Shown here piece by piece: positions 6,885 through 14,849 of a DNA stretch of 15,679 bases (position 1 is its first letter; each line of letters opens with the position of its first letter). The notes beneath the pieces are model-generated. The model was given only the letters and a program-made list of their open reading frames with translations. It searched no databases and was not told the origin of the DNA. The position numbers were made by a program, and so were the translations under genes. This stretch comes from Clostridiales bacterium (lineage in GTDB: Bacteria; Bacillota; Clostridia; Oscillospirales; Acutalibacteraceae), in assembly GCA_019419895.1 (NCBI GenBank), contig JAHZIE010000001.1:93562-109240 (forward strand), read 5' to 3'.

Positions 6885-7781
6885 TCAGGAGTCAAAAAAA
6901 CTCAGCTGCCGTTCCTGACGGTATCCCAGCTGGTAGGCCCGGATAATTTCCCGCATGTCAAAAAGCAGCCCCTTTTTTCCGCAGGCCTGGGTGAAAAGCG
7001 TCCACAGCTCCTTTGACCGGGGGCTTGGACAGTAATACCTCTCCCCGTATTTTCTTTCATAGGCCTCCCGAAGCCCCCGGCCCGGAAAGCACTCCTCCAG
7101 CTTGGAAAGATACCATTCCCTCTGGTTCTGCCGCAGTGTGACACCAAAGGCGGGATAAATAAATTTTGCCCCGGCTTTTGCGGCTAAATCCACAATTTTC
7201 AGGATATTTTCCGCTGAATCCTCCAACAGGGGAAGGATGGGCATCATCAGGATTCCGGTAAAAATCCCCTTTTCCGAAAGGGAGGCCACTGCCTCCAGCC
7301 TCTTGGAGGAGGGGCAGACATGGGGTTCCAGGATTTTGCTCAAAGCGTCGTCCGCGGTGGTGACAGTGACCTTGCACAATACCGGCATTTCTTTTTTTAT
7401 TTCCTGGAAAATATCCGCGTCCCTGACGATCAGATCGCTTTTGGTGGCGACCGCCGCGCCAAAGCCGTAAGCCGAGAGCAGTTCCAGGGCGTGCCGTGTC
7501 AGGAACAGCTCCTTCTCAAAGGGATTATAGGGATCGCTCATGGCGCCTGTTCCCACCACGCCCGGCCGGGTTTTCCGCTCCAAGTCATTCCGAATGAGCT
7601 TCAAAGCGTCTTTCTTTGCCCGTACCCGGTCAAACTCTTCCACATGGTAACAGGCGCTCCTGCTATCACAGTAAATGCAACCATGACAGCATCCCTTATA
7701 AATATTCATGGAATACTCCGTTCCAAACCAGGAGGTATCCTTGCATCGGTTAACAATGGTTTTGGCGTCAATCCATTCCAT
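6885..7781 (-). CDS. SPL-type radical SAM protein
   Basis: The 298-residue product is a radical SAM enzyme of the spore photoproduct lyase-like (Rv2578c-type) group. The cluster motif CX3CX2C is C31-C35-C38 (YKGCCHGCIYCDSRS; C32 is an extra cysteine). A SAM-contact stretch GVVGTGAMSDPYNPFE, an ATKSDLIVRD strand and a TADDALSKILEPHVCPSSKRLEA block are as in this group. True SplB repairs thymine photoproducts in spores, but this subgroup is shorter and its substrate is unknown, so DNA repair should not be assumed. The start MEWIDAKTIVNRCKDTSWFG is typical; GGAGG directly abuts the ATG, with AAAGGGG about 9 bases upstream as the more usable site. A TATAAT at 7871-7866 (minus strand) may be its -10, without a clear -35. 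It heads the four-gene minus-strand group. Confidence 0.88.
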   Translation of the reverse strand: MEWIDAKTIVNRCKDTSWFGTEYSMNIYKGCCHGCIYCDSRSACYHVEEFDRVRAKKDALKLIRNDLERKTRPGVVGTGAMSDPYNPFEKELFLTRHALELLSAYGFGAAVATKSDLIVRDADIFQEIKKEMPVLCKVTVTTADDALSKILEPHVCPSSKRLEAVASLSEKGIFTGILMMPILPLLEDSAENILKIVDLAAKAGAKFIYPAFGVTLRQNQREWYLSKLEECFPGRGLREAYERKYGERYYCPSPRSKELWTLFTQACGKKGLLFDMREIIRAYQLGYRQERQLSFFDS

Positions 7782-8019
7782 CCTCCAGGGCCCCTTTCCG
7801 TCCTGCTCCCCGCGGCAGGGGACGCGGCGTTTTCCTCGGCTGCCGGCATATTTGTGTCAAGCCTTATTATACCCCTTTTTCCTTTCGGACGCCAGACCCT
7901 GAAAGTATTCTGGAAGCTTTCAGAAATTCCGGATTTCCTAATGACAGGTTTCTCCCGCCGCGTCCGGCCGTGGAAACTGCCCTGTTTTTTCCGCCTCCCT
8001 GGGATATTTTCCGAAGGAA
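7782..8019. other. Intergenic leader before the radical SAM gene
   Basis: There is no gene here. On the minus strand it holds a candidate -10 TATAAT (7871-7866), about 85 bases before the radical SAM start, and a small G+C-rich hairpin CCCC/GGGG near 7808-7821 in the would-be leader. Frames crossing it lack ribosome binding sites and family resemblance. Confidence 0.5.
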
Positions 8020-8049
8020 AAAGAAAAAGAGCCGGACAAAGTCCGGCTC
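8017..8049 (-). terminator. Rho-independent terminator of the Gfo/Idh gene
   Basis: A perfect 9-bp G+C-rich stem (8029-8037 with 8041-8049) with an AAA loop on the plus strand (TTT on the transcribed minus strand) is followed on the minus strand by a long T-rich tail (8028 down to 8017). It lies about 30 bases beyond the Gfo/Idh stop codon. Confidence 0.92.
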
Positions 8050-8080
8050 CAAAAAGGGGGCATGAAAATAGGGGAAAGCT

Positions 8081-9229
8081 CTAGTCAATAGAGGGAATTT
8101 GGATTTCAATCTCACGGCCCGCCTTTGCCGATTTCACAATACCGTCTATGATTGCCTGGTTGTACAGGATTTGGCTGGAGGGTACAGGGGGCTCTCCGCC
8201 CTCCTTGATGGCGTCCAGGAAGGAACGGATCTTCTTATGAAAGAGGCCGGGGCCCTTTTTGTCCTCAATGATGGGAATCACGGTTTCGGTGCGGGCTCCC
8301 GCCACGTCATGATAGAGCACCATGGGGCCTCCTACGCTGCCATTCCAGCAGTCTGTGGACGGGATCCGCAGGGCGCCCTCCTTGCCCATGATAATTGTAT
8401 CGCCGGGAGTGTTGACGTGCATGGCCCACGCGATGCGGAAATCAAGGATAATTCCGCCCTCCAGCCTGACAAAGGCGGCGGCAAAGTCATCCACGTCAAA
8501 GCGGGCGGCGTCCTTGGGATTGTTGTACTTGGGATTGGCGCCAAAGAAATTGGAAGTATAGCCGCTGACGGTGAGAGGCTTTGGATAGCCGATAGCGTTG
8601 AGCACCATATCCAGGGAATAGCAGCCAATGTCGCCCAAAGCGCCGATGCCGGCCGTTTTTTGCTCGATAAAGGTGCTGTTGGGGATGCCCCGGCGGCGGC
8701 CTCCGCCGGTCTGGATATAGTAAATTTCGCCCAGAACCCCCGATTCCACTATTTTTTTGATCATCTTCATATTCTCGTCAAAGCGGGGCTGGAAGCCAAT
8801 GGAGAGCAGCTTGCCGCTCTTCTTTTCCGCCTTAATGATATCCACCGCTTCCTCAAGGGTGACGCACATGGGTTTTTCCAAAAGGACATTGACGCCCTTT
8901 TCCAGAGCATAGATGGTACATTCCGCGTGAGTCCTGTTATAGGTGCAGACGCTGACCGCGTCCAGCTTCTCATGATCCAGCATGGATTTGTGATCCCGGT
9001 AAAACCTGACGCCCTCCACGCCGTATTTTTTCGCGAATTTCTCCGCCTTGCCTTCCACCAGATCAGCCATCGCCACGATCTCTACGTCAGGCATCTCTTT
9101 ATAACATTCCACATGGGATTCGGCAATCCAGCCAGTACCAATAATGCCGACCCTCAGCCTTCTCCCGTCCGCCGCGGTTTCCCGTTCTTCCTCCGGCTGG
9201 GTAAACTGATTCAAAACCTCGTCCGCCAT
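8081..9229 (-). CDS. Gfo/Idh/MocA family oxidoreductase
   Basis: The 382-residue product is an NAD(P)-dependent sugar, inositol or related dehydrogenase; the substrate is not evident. The N-terminal Rossmann domain begins at about residue 26 with VGIIGTGWIAESH, followed by acidic MADLVE closing the second strand. The catalytic lysine motif is LLEKPMC (K119), and the C-terminal domain has GALGDIGCYSLDMVLNAIG, where the family's catalytic aspartate/histidine region lies. The start MADEVLN is chosen because AAAAGGAG at 9239-9246 precedes it by 9 bases; an in-frame Met at 9292 lacks one. The first 25 residues are acidic and unstructured-looking, an unusual extension before the Rossmann strand. 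It stands alone, with its own terminator, divergent from the activase gene. Confidence 0.9.
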   Translation of the reverse strand: MADEVLNQFTQPEEERETAADGRRLRVGIIGTGWIAESHVECYKEMPDVEIVAMADLVEGKAEKFAKKYGVEGVRFYRDHKSMLDHEKLDAVSVCTYNRTHAECTIYALEKGVNVLLEKPMCVTLEEAVDIIKAEKKSGKLLSIGFQPRFDENMKMIKKIVESGVLGEIYYIQTGGGRRRGIPNSTFIEQKTAGIGALGDIGCYSLDMVLNAIGYPKPLTVSGYTSNFFGANPKYNNPKDAARFDVDDFAAAFVRLEGGIILDFRIAWAMHVNTPGDTIIMGKEGALRIPSTDCWNGSVGGPMVLYHDVAGARTETVIPIIEDKKGPGLFHKKIRSFLDAIKEGGEPPVPSSQILYNQAIIDGIVKSAKAGREIEIQIPSID

Positions 9230-9570
9230 TTCGTTTCTCTCCTTTTGAAACTTCATACTATGCGGAAACAGCCTTTGGGGGCAATCCCGCACAAGGCCAT
9301 TATATACCCCCCGTTTTTCCCCGGCAATCCCCGTTCTTCAACTCCCCCGTTTTTTCCAAACTCGACGGAAATTTCTCATAGAAGTTCCATTTTGATCGGT
9401 TTACTTTCCATAACTTTCTATCCATTTCATTTGAAAAATTTACAATTAAGCGGTTGAATCTTTGTTAAAATCGTTTTAAAAATATAACAAAAGAATTTAA
9501 AATCCGCGGACGGGCCCCGCGCCCTAAGCGGCACGGCGTAAGGCATGGATTGAAGGAGCGTATTTGCGGT
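9230..9570. promoter_or_regulatory. Divergent intergenic region with AT-rich dyads
   Basis: 341 bases separate two divergent start codons. The centre (about 9415-9500) is strongly AT-rich. It holds a perfect dyad TTAAAA-TCG-TTTTAA (9465-9479) and a wider inverted repeat TTTGTTA (9461-9467) / TAACAAA (9485-9491). Weak promoter-like pairs exist in both directions (plus: TTGTTA 9462, TATAAC 9483, spacing only 15), so exact promoters are not assigned. A short G+C-rich patch at 9505-9540 leads up to the activase ribosome binding site. Confidence 0.4.
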
Positions 9571-12564
9571 ATGAGCGTAACCCTTGGAATTGATATTGGT
9601 TCCACCACGGCGAAAATTGTCATTGTACGGGAGGAAAAGGTCCTTTATGAATGTTATGAGCGTCATTTTTCCCAGGTGAGGCAGAAAACCCTGGAAATGG
9701 TCAGAGACGCTTCCAAGTTTCTCAAGGGCGAGGAGATCCTTGCCGCCATTTCCGGATCGGCGGGCATGGGGGTGGCCAAGGCCACTGGGATTCCCTTTGT
9801 GCAGGAGGTTTTTGCCACCGGGGAGACGGTGAAAAAATATGAGCCTCAGACCGACGTGGTTGTTGAGTTGGGCGGGGAGGACGCGAAAATCATTTTCTTC
9901 TCCGGCGGCATGGACGAGAGGATGAACGGAAGCTGCGCCGGAGGCACAGGGGCGTTTATCGACCAGATGGCCACCCTGTTGGACGTCACCCCCCAGGAGC
10001 TGGATGAGCTCAGCCTGCGGCATGAGAGGATTTACCCTATCGCTTCCCGCTGCGGCGTGTTCGCCAAAACCGATATTCAGCCGCTGCTCAATCAGGGAGC
10101 CAAAAAAGAAGATATTGCCGCCAGTATCTATCAGGCGGTTGTCAACCAGACCATCACCGGATTGGCGCAGGGAAGGAAAATATCCGGCCGGGTGATGTTT
10201 TTAGGGGGCCCTCTCTATTACTGTCAGGGGCTGAAGGACCGGTTTGTTGAAACTTTACACCTGTCAAAGGAAAACGCCGTCTTTCCTTCTTACGCCCGTT
10301 TCGCGGTGGCCATGGGCGCCGCCCTTTACGCTGGAAAGGCCAGCCGGCCTCTTGCCTTGGAGGAACTGATCGGAAAGCTGGAGCGTTCCACCCAGGAAAA
10401 ATCGGTATCCCAAAGCCTCCCGCCCCTGTTTTCCTCCAGGGAGGAATATATGGAGTTTTCCAATCGTCACGCCAGGGCCAGCGTGCCCTCCATCCCTCCA
10501 GAGACTTACCACGGGGACGCCTATTTGGGGATCGACTGCGGAAGCACTACCACCAAGCTGGTTCTGATGTCGGAGGAGGGGGCGCTCCTCTTTTCCTATT
10601 ATGATTCCAACCGGGGCAATCCCATTGAAATTGTGAAAAGCCAGCTGCTGCATATTTACAGCCTGTGCGGCGATCATATCCGTATTCGGGGAAGCGCCGT
10701 CACCGGTTATGGCGAGGAGCTTATCCGCCATGCCTTCCATGTGGACGGGGGGCTGGTGGAAACCATGGCCCATTTTTCAGCGGCGCGGTTCTTCAATCCT
10801 TCTGTTGACTTTATTCTGGATATTGGAGGCCAGGATATTAAATGTTTCAGGGTACATAACAATTCCATTGACAGTATCATGCTCAACGAGGCCTGCTCCT
10901 CTGGATGCGGCTCCTTTATCGAAACCTTTGCCCGCTCCATGGGGTACCATGTGGAGGAATTCTCCAAGCTGGGCCTGTTCGCCGGTCATCCGGTGGATTT
11001 GGGATCCCGCTGTACGGTATTTATGAATTCCTCCGTCAAGCAGGCGCAGAAGGATGGTGCTGAGGTGGGGGATATTTCCGCCGGGCTTTCCATCAGCGTG
11101 GTAAAAAACGCCATCTATAAGGTCATCCGGGCGAACTCCGCCGAGGAACTGGGGAAAAATATTGTCGTCCAGGGGGGAACCTTCCTGAATGACGCCGTCC
11201 TCCGCAGCTTTGAGTTGGAGCTGGGGCATCCTGTCATCCGGCCGAAAATCGCGGGATTGATGGGCGCTTACGGCGCCGCCCTTTATGCCAAATCCCTTGG
11301 GCTTTCCCAATCCTCTCTTCTTTCTGAGGAAGAGCTAAAGACCTTTATCCATACCTCCAAGGCCGCCACCTGCAAGGGCTGCGGGAACCATTGCAGCCTG
11401 ACCATCAACACCTTCCGTGGGACGGAGAGATATATCTCTGGAAACAAATGTGAAAAAGGGGCGGGAAAGAAGGAGGAGTCCCGTCTGCCCAACCTTTACC
11501 AATATAAGAGGGAGAAGTTCCTTTCCCTCTGCAAGGAGGACTCTCAGGGAACACGCGGTGTCATTGGGCTTCCATTAAGCCTGGGAATGTATGAGCTGGC
11601 GGCGTTCTGGAAGAAAATTTTCACCGCCCTTGGTTTTTCTGTCCGCCTTTCCGGGCTTTCCTCCCGCGAAACCTATATGAAAGGGCAGTATACCATCCCT
11701 TCCGATACGGCCTGTTATCCCGCGAAAATTATGCACGGCCATATGGAACAGCTGCTGGAAGAGAAGGCTGACGCTATTTTTTATCCCTGCCTTACCTATA
11801 ATATGGATGAAAAGAGGGGGACGAACCATTATAACTGTCCCGTGGTTGCTTATTACTCAGAACTGCTGCAGGCAAATATGGAGCAGTTGAAATCGACGAT
11901 ATTCCTCTATCCTTTCCTGAACATCAACAATCCGAAGCAGCTGGCAAAGGAATTGTTCCAATGCCTTTCCTCTCATGAGGACAAATTCGGCAGCTTTTCC
12001 CTGAAAGAGGTTCAGCAGGCGGTCACAATGGGCTATCAGGCCCATCAGGAATGGATGGAAGATATCCGCCGGGAGGGGCGGAACGCCCTGGAATATGCCC
12101 GCGCCCATCACCTGAGAATCATTATCCTTGCCGGAAGGCCCTATCATGTGGATCCGGAGATCAACCACGGCATCGACAAGCTGATTTCTTCCCTGGGATT
12201 GGTGGTTGTCAGCGAGGACTGTGTCAGCAGCCTGGTGGAGCCGGTCAAGGTGCAGGTCCTCAATCAGTGGACCTATCACGCCCGTCTCTATAATGCCGCC
12301 CAGTATGCCGCCCTTCATGACGATTGTGAACTGGTTCAGCTTGTCTCCTTTGGATGCGGCATTGACGCTGTCACCACAGACGAGGTCCGGGATATCCTGG
12401 AACGGCAGAACAAGCTTTATACCCAGATTAAAATAGATGAAATCACCAACCTGGGCGCGGTGAAAATACGGATACGGAGCCTGTTGGGAGCTTTGGAGGA
12501 AAGGAGGAATCAGTCCAATGTCAAAGGAAAAGCGGAGAAAACCACCGGAAGGACAGCCGTCTGA
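9571..12564 (+). CDS. Two-domain acyl-CoA dehydratase activase-related protein (BadF/BcrAD type plus DUF2229)
   Basis: The product is 997 residues. Two ASKHA-fold activase domains lie in tandem. The first (about 1-258) has LGIDIGSTTAK, VELGGEDAK, NGSCAGGTGAFIDQMA (C122) and SRCGVFAKTDIQPLLNQG (C161). The second (about 318-573) has LGIDCGSTTTK, DIGGQDIKC, NEACSSGCGSFIETFA (C442, C446) and SRCTVFMNSSVKQ (C481). C122/C161 and C442/C481 correspond to the [4Fe-4S] ligands of HgdC-type activases, which use ATP to push one electron into 2-hydroxyacyl-CoA dehydratases. A cysteine cluster follows (C601, C604, C608, C627), then a DUF2229-like region (PSDTACYPAKIMHGH) and a C-terminal LAGRPYHVDPEINHGID domain. 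The start at 9571 uses AAGGAG (9553-9558); a TTG at 9550 overlaps that site. The physiological substrate of such double-domain proteins is unknown. Confidence 0.9.
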   Translation: MSVTLGIDIGSTTAKIVIVREEKVLYECYERHFSQVRQKTLEMVRDASKFLKGEEILAAISGSAGMGVAKATGIPFVQEVFATGETVKKYEPQTDVVVELGGEDAKIIFFSGGMDERMNGSCAGGTGAFIDQMATLLDVTPQELDELSLRHERIYPIASRCGVFAKTDIQPLLNQGAKKEDIAASIYQAVVNQTITGLAQGRKISGRVMFLGGPLYYCQGLKDRFVETLHLSKENAVFPSYARFAVAMGAALYAGKASRPLALEELIGKLERSTQEKSVSQSLPPLFSSREEYMEFSNRHARASVPSIPPETYHGDAYLGIDCGSTTTKLVLMSEEGALLFSYYDSNRGNPIEIVKSQLLHIYSLCGDHIRIRGSAVTGYGEELIRHAFHVDGGLVETMAHFSAARFFNPSVDFILDIGGQDIKCFRVHNNSIDSIMLNEACSSGCGSFIETFARSMGYHVEEFSKLGLFAGHPVDLGSRCTVFMNSSVKQAQKDGAEVGDISAGLSISVVKNAIYKVIRANSAEELGKNIVVQGGTFLNDAVLRSFELELGHPVIRPKIAGLMGAYGAALYAKSLGLSQSSLLSEEELKTFIHTSKAATCKGCGNHCSLTINTFRGTERYISGNKCEKGAGKKEESRLPNLYQYKREKFLSLCKEDSQGTRGVIGLPLSLGMYELAAFWKKIFTALGFSVRLSGLSSRETYMKGQYTIPSDTACYPAKIMHGHMEQLLEEKADAIFYPCLTYNMDEKRGTNHYNCPVVAYYSELLQANMEQLKSTIFLYPFLNINNPKQLAKELFQCLSSHEDKFGSFSLKEVQQAVTMGYQAHQEWMEDIRREGRNALEYARAHHLRIIILAGRPYHVDPEINHGIDKLISSLGLVVVSEDCVSSLVEPVKVQVLNQWTYHARLYNAAQYAALHDDCELVQLVSFGCGIDAVTTDEVRDILERQNKLYTQIKIDEITNLGAVKIRIRSLLGALEERRNQSNVKGKAEKTTGRTAV

Positions 12565-13864
12565 GGGACGCGTCATTTTTACCAAGGAAATGAAAAAGGA
12601 TTATACCATTTTGATTCCCACGATGCTGCCCACCCATTTTAAGCTGATGCTGAATATTTTCCGTTCTTATGGATACAAAGCCGAGCTTTTGGAAAACGAC
12701 GGCCGCCCGGTGATCGACTGCGGCCTGAAATATGTCCACAACGACACCTGCTATCCTGCTCTTTTGGTGATTGGCCAGATGATCAACGCCTTGGAAAGCG
12801 GAAAATATGACAGCCATAAGGTTGCCCTGATGATCACCCAGACCGGAGGCGGCTGCCGGGCGTCCAATTACATTTACCTCCTGAGAAAAGCGCTGAAGAA
12901 AAGCGGCTACGGCTATATCCCGGTGGTTTCCCTGAATTTTAGTAACCTGGAACCCAATCCGGGGTTTCATCTCTCCCTCTCCATGCTGGATCGCCTCCTT
13001 TACGCGGTCCTTTACGGGGATCTTCTCATGCTGCTGAAAAACCAATGCAAGCCCTATGAAATCCATCCCGGCGAAAGCGACGCTCTGGTGGACACCTGGG
13101 CCAACCGGCTCAGTCAGGAAATGAAGGGGAGAGGCATTCTCAGTTACCGCAGGGTAAAAAAGAATTATTCCGCCATTTTGGAGGATTTTGCCCGTATCCC
13201 TCTGAAATTGGAGCCAAAGGTTCGCGTGGGGATTGTTGGGGAAATCTTTGTAAAGTTTTCCCCTCTGGGCAACAACAATCTGGAAAAATTTCTCCTGTCT
13301 GAGGGGGCTGAGCCGGTGGTTCCCGGCCTTTTGGACTTCTGTCTGTACTGCGTCTATAACGGAATAGTGGATCATGATCTTTACGGCACCAGGGCGGGTC
13401 ATGCCCTTCTTTCCAAAATTGCCTACCGTTTCCTCACCTCCAAGCAGGAGGATCTCATTGATATGGTCCGCAGACAGGGCGTTTTCCGTGCCGCGACACC
13501 GTTTTCCCATATTCATACCCTTACCAGGGGCTACATCGGCCTGGGCGTGAAAATGGGAGAAGGCTGGCTTTTAACGGCGGAAATGCTGGAGCTTATCGAG
13601 GACGGCGTGAAAAATATTGTCTGCACTCAGCCCTTTGGCTGCCTGCCCAATCATATTGTTGGCAAGGGGATGATGAAAATTATCAAGGAACGACATCCCG
13701 GCGTCAACTTGACCGCTATCGACTACGACGCCAGTGCCACCCAGACCAATCAGGAAAACCGCATTAAGCTCATGCTTGCAAACGCCGCGGAACAGCACCA
13801 CGCGGAGCCGCCCAAACGGGAAGAAAAGAGGGAAGAGGAGGCAGCGCCCTCTTCCCTCTTGTGA
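12518..13864 (+). CDS. 2-hydroxyacyl-CoA dehydratase-like / DUF2229-type protein, partner of the activase
   Basis: The product is 448 residues and resembles the C-terminal part of the large fused activase-related proteins, with an HgdB-like fold. Cysteines sit in motifs of the type that hold clusters in dehydratase subunits: IDCGLKYVHNDTCYPALL (C68, C78), TQTGGGCRASNY (C113) and CTQPFGCLPNHIVGKG (C369, C375), followed by the family-like AIDYDASATQTNQENRIKLML. It overlaps the preceding gene by 47 bases in another frame. AAGGAGG at 12501-12507, 10 bases before the ATG, shows independent initiation rather than a sequencing frameshift, and coupling is likely. A hydrophilic tail (PPKREEKREEEAAPSSLL) is encoded by a strong hairpin. 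Whether it dehydrates a hydroxyacyl-CoA is not shown. Confidence 0.85.
   Translation: MSKEKRRKPPEGQPSEGRVIFTKEMKKDYTILIPTMLPTHFKLMLNIFRSYGYKAELLENDGRPVIDCGLKYVHNDTCYPALLVIGQMINALESGKYDSHKVALMITQTGGGCRASNYIYLLRKALKKSGYGYIPVVSLNFSNLEPNPGFHLSLSMLDRLLYAVLYGDLLMLLKNQCKPYEIHPGESDALVDTWANRLSQEMKGRGILSYRRVKKNYSAILEDFARIPLKLEPKVRVGIVGEIFVKFSPLGNNNLEKFLLSEGAEPVVPGLLDFCLYCVYNGIVDHDLYGTRAGHALLSKIAYRFLTSKQEDLIDMVRRQGVFRAATPFSHIHTLTRGYIGLGVKMGEGWLLTAEMLELIEDGVKNIVCTQPFGCLPNHIVGKGMMKIIKERHPGVNLTAIDYDASATQTNQENRIKLMLANAAEQHHAEPPKREEKREEEAAPSSLL
13826..13860 (+). repeat. Perfect 13-bp inverted repeat at the 3' end of the dehydratase-like gene
   Basis: The purine arm AAGAGGGAAGAGG (13826-13838) pairs perfectly with 13848-13860 across a 9-base loop, ending right at the stop codon (13862-13864). 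No T-run follows directly (the next T-run is at about 13882-13889), so it is a weak candidate for a normal terminator and may instead protect the mRNA 3' end or stall ribosomes at the stop. Confidence 0.7.
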
Positions 13865-14438
13865 GATGTTCCGGATCCAGATTATTTTTTAGGTATGTGG
13901 ATTCGCTCTATTTGAAAATCCGGTGAAATCTTATCTGATATTTTTGGCCGTTCTGTCTTAGAAAAACGTGGCTCAGCCCAATTTCATGCCTCCCGGCGGC
14001 CGACGGGAAAAAAGCCTGGATGGTCCGACCGAGGGATTCTTATTCCCTGTTTTTCTGCAAGGGTGGTTCTTTCCATTCCTGTTTTTTGGAAATAAAAAAC
14101 CTCTGCTTTCTTCACATGTCTTTGTTGCCGTGTGGAGAAAACAGGGGGCGGAAAGGTAGTGAATAAGAAGGAAAGGAATAGTTTTCCTATGAGGAGCTTT
14201 CCCATTCCCTGCAATGACAGGGCGGATTTCTTGCGGAAACAAAAAATGACTCGGATAGTCCCAGTGAAACGAAAGATCCAGCAGAGCTGGACAGACTGAA
14301 GATACGGGATCCCATTTTTTCTTCCCTTCCGTTTTGGTACTGTCCGCTTCCCTGCCTTCAAGAACGGTAAGACAGGGTTCCTATTTGGCCGGAAAGTGCT
14401 CTAGCTGAGGATTTGCCTCTTCTGTCTTTGTAAAGCGT
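13865..14438. other. 574-base stretch with no recognised gene
   Basis: Six-frame reading gives only short frames without ribosome binding sites or family resemblance. Small perfect hairpins occur (for example TCCAGC/GCTGGA with loop AGA near 14277-14291), but no clear terminator or promoter. It may be decayed sequence or untranslated RNA. Confidence 0.5.
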
Positions 14439-14472
14439 ATTTTGATTCAAAATCACATTTTGACTAAAATGT
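14439..14472. repeat. Two adjacent perfect AT-rich dyads after the XRE gene
   Basis: ATTTTGA-T-TCAAAAT (14439-14453, 7-bp arms) is followed one base later by ACATTTT-GACT-AAAATGT (14455-14472, 7-bp arms). The second ends on the first base of the XRE stop codon. They could be tandem hairpins ending the XRE transcript (U-poor, so weak) or paired binding sites. Their sequences share the core ATTTTGA. Confidence 0.6.
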
Positions 14473-14687
14473 CATTTGACGATATCTTCCTTCAACAGCT
14501 CCAGATTTAGGTCCAAACGCTTAAAAATACGCACGGCATTGTCGATGCTGGAGTTGACCTTTCCTGCTTCCAAATTTTGATAATGCCTGGTGCTCACACC
14601 GCAAAGTTCCGCCATTTCTTCCTGTGTCAGGCGTTTTTCCTTTCGATGTTCATAGAGCTTTGCCGCAAAAATTTCATGAGGGTTCAT
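14472..14687 (-). CDS. Small XRE-family helix-turn-helix regulator
   Basis: The 71-residue product is almost entirely one lambda-Cro/CI-type helix-turn-helix. It reads LYEHRKEKRLTQEEMAEL (helices 1-2), then CGVSTRHYQNLEAGK (recognition helix, about residues 29-43), then VNSSIDNAVRIFKRLDLNLELL. No second domain is present, so it has no visible ligand or oligomer module. AAAGGAG at 14697-14703 precedes the ATG by 9 bases. A dyad in its upstream region (14740-14755) suggests autoregulation. It is alone on its transcript. Such small regulators are common beside prophages and toxin-antitoxin loci, but no partner gene is seen next to it here. Confidence 0.9.
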   Translation of the reverse strand: MNPHEIFAAKLYEHRKEKRLTQEEMAELCGVSTRHYQNLEAGKVNSSIDNAVRIFKRLDLNLELLKEDIVK

Positions 14688-14739
14688 AACTTTCTCTCCT
14701 TTCTTATTTGGATTTTACCCTGTCATTGAGGGAATGAAA

Positions 14740-14755
14740 ACGAACTATAATTCGT
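14740..14755 (-). promoter_or_regulatory. Operator-like dyad upstream of the XRE gene
   Basis: ACGAA (14740-14744) and TTCGT (14751-14755) form a dyad around CTATAA. The centre reads TATAGT on the minus strand (possible -10) and TATAAT on the plus strand. A TTTACA lies upstream on the minus strand but at a poor distance. The dyad over the -10, 53 bases before the XRE start, fits a Cro-like autorepressor site; this is inference. Confidence 0.4.
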
Positions 14756-14814
14756 GTTTTAAGTTAATATGTAAAAAACAATCGAATATATTACAAGATT
14801 TTAGCTGAGAATTA

Positions 14815-14849
14815 AAAATAAAAAAGCCGCGGATGTTCAAAGTCCGCGG
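14815..14849 (-). terminator. Rho-independent terminator of the candidate small RNA
   Basis: A perfect 8-bp G+C-rich stem (14825-14832 with 14842-14849, 9-base loop) is followed on the minus strand by a T-run (14824-14819). No protein gene on the minus strand ends just before it. The nearest minus-strand promoter is at 15181-15153, which defines the non-coding unit described separately. Confidence 0.88.

Noticed and set aside
8099..9457. 452-residue plus-strand open frame
   Set aside because: It lies antisense over the whole Gfo/Idh gene, has no ribosome binding site and no family motifs. The minus strand has clear Rossmann and EKP motifs.
12501..12564. Programmed frameshift joining the two activase-related genes
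   Set aside because: No classic slippery heptamer was seen, and the second gene has its own AAGGAGG and ATG, so independent initiation explains the overlap better.
12521..13516. 331-residue minus-strand open frame
   Set aside because: Antisense shadow of the dehydratase-like gene, which has conserved cysteine motifs and a strong ribosome binding site.
13984..14361. 125-residue minus-strand frame in the 13865-14438 gap
   Set aside because: No ribosome binding site and low-complexity, non-family sequence; likely chance.
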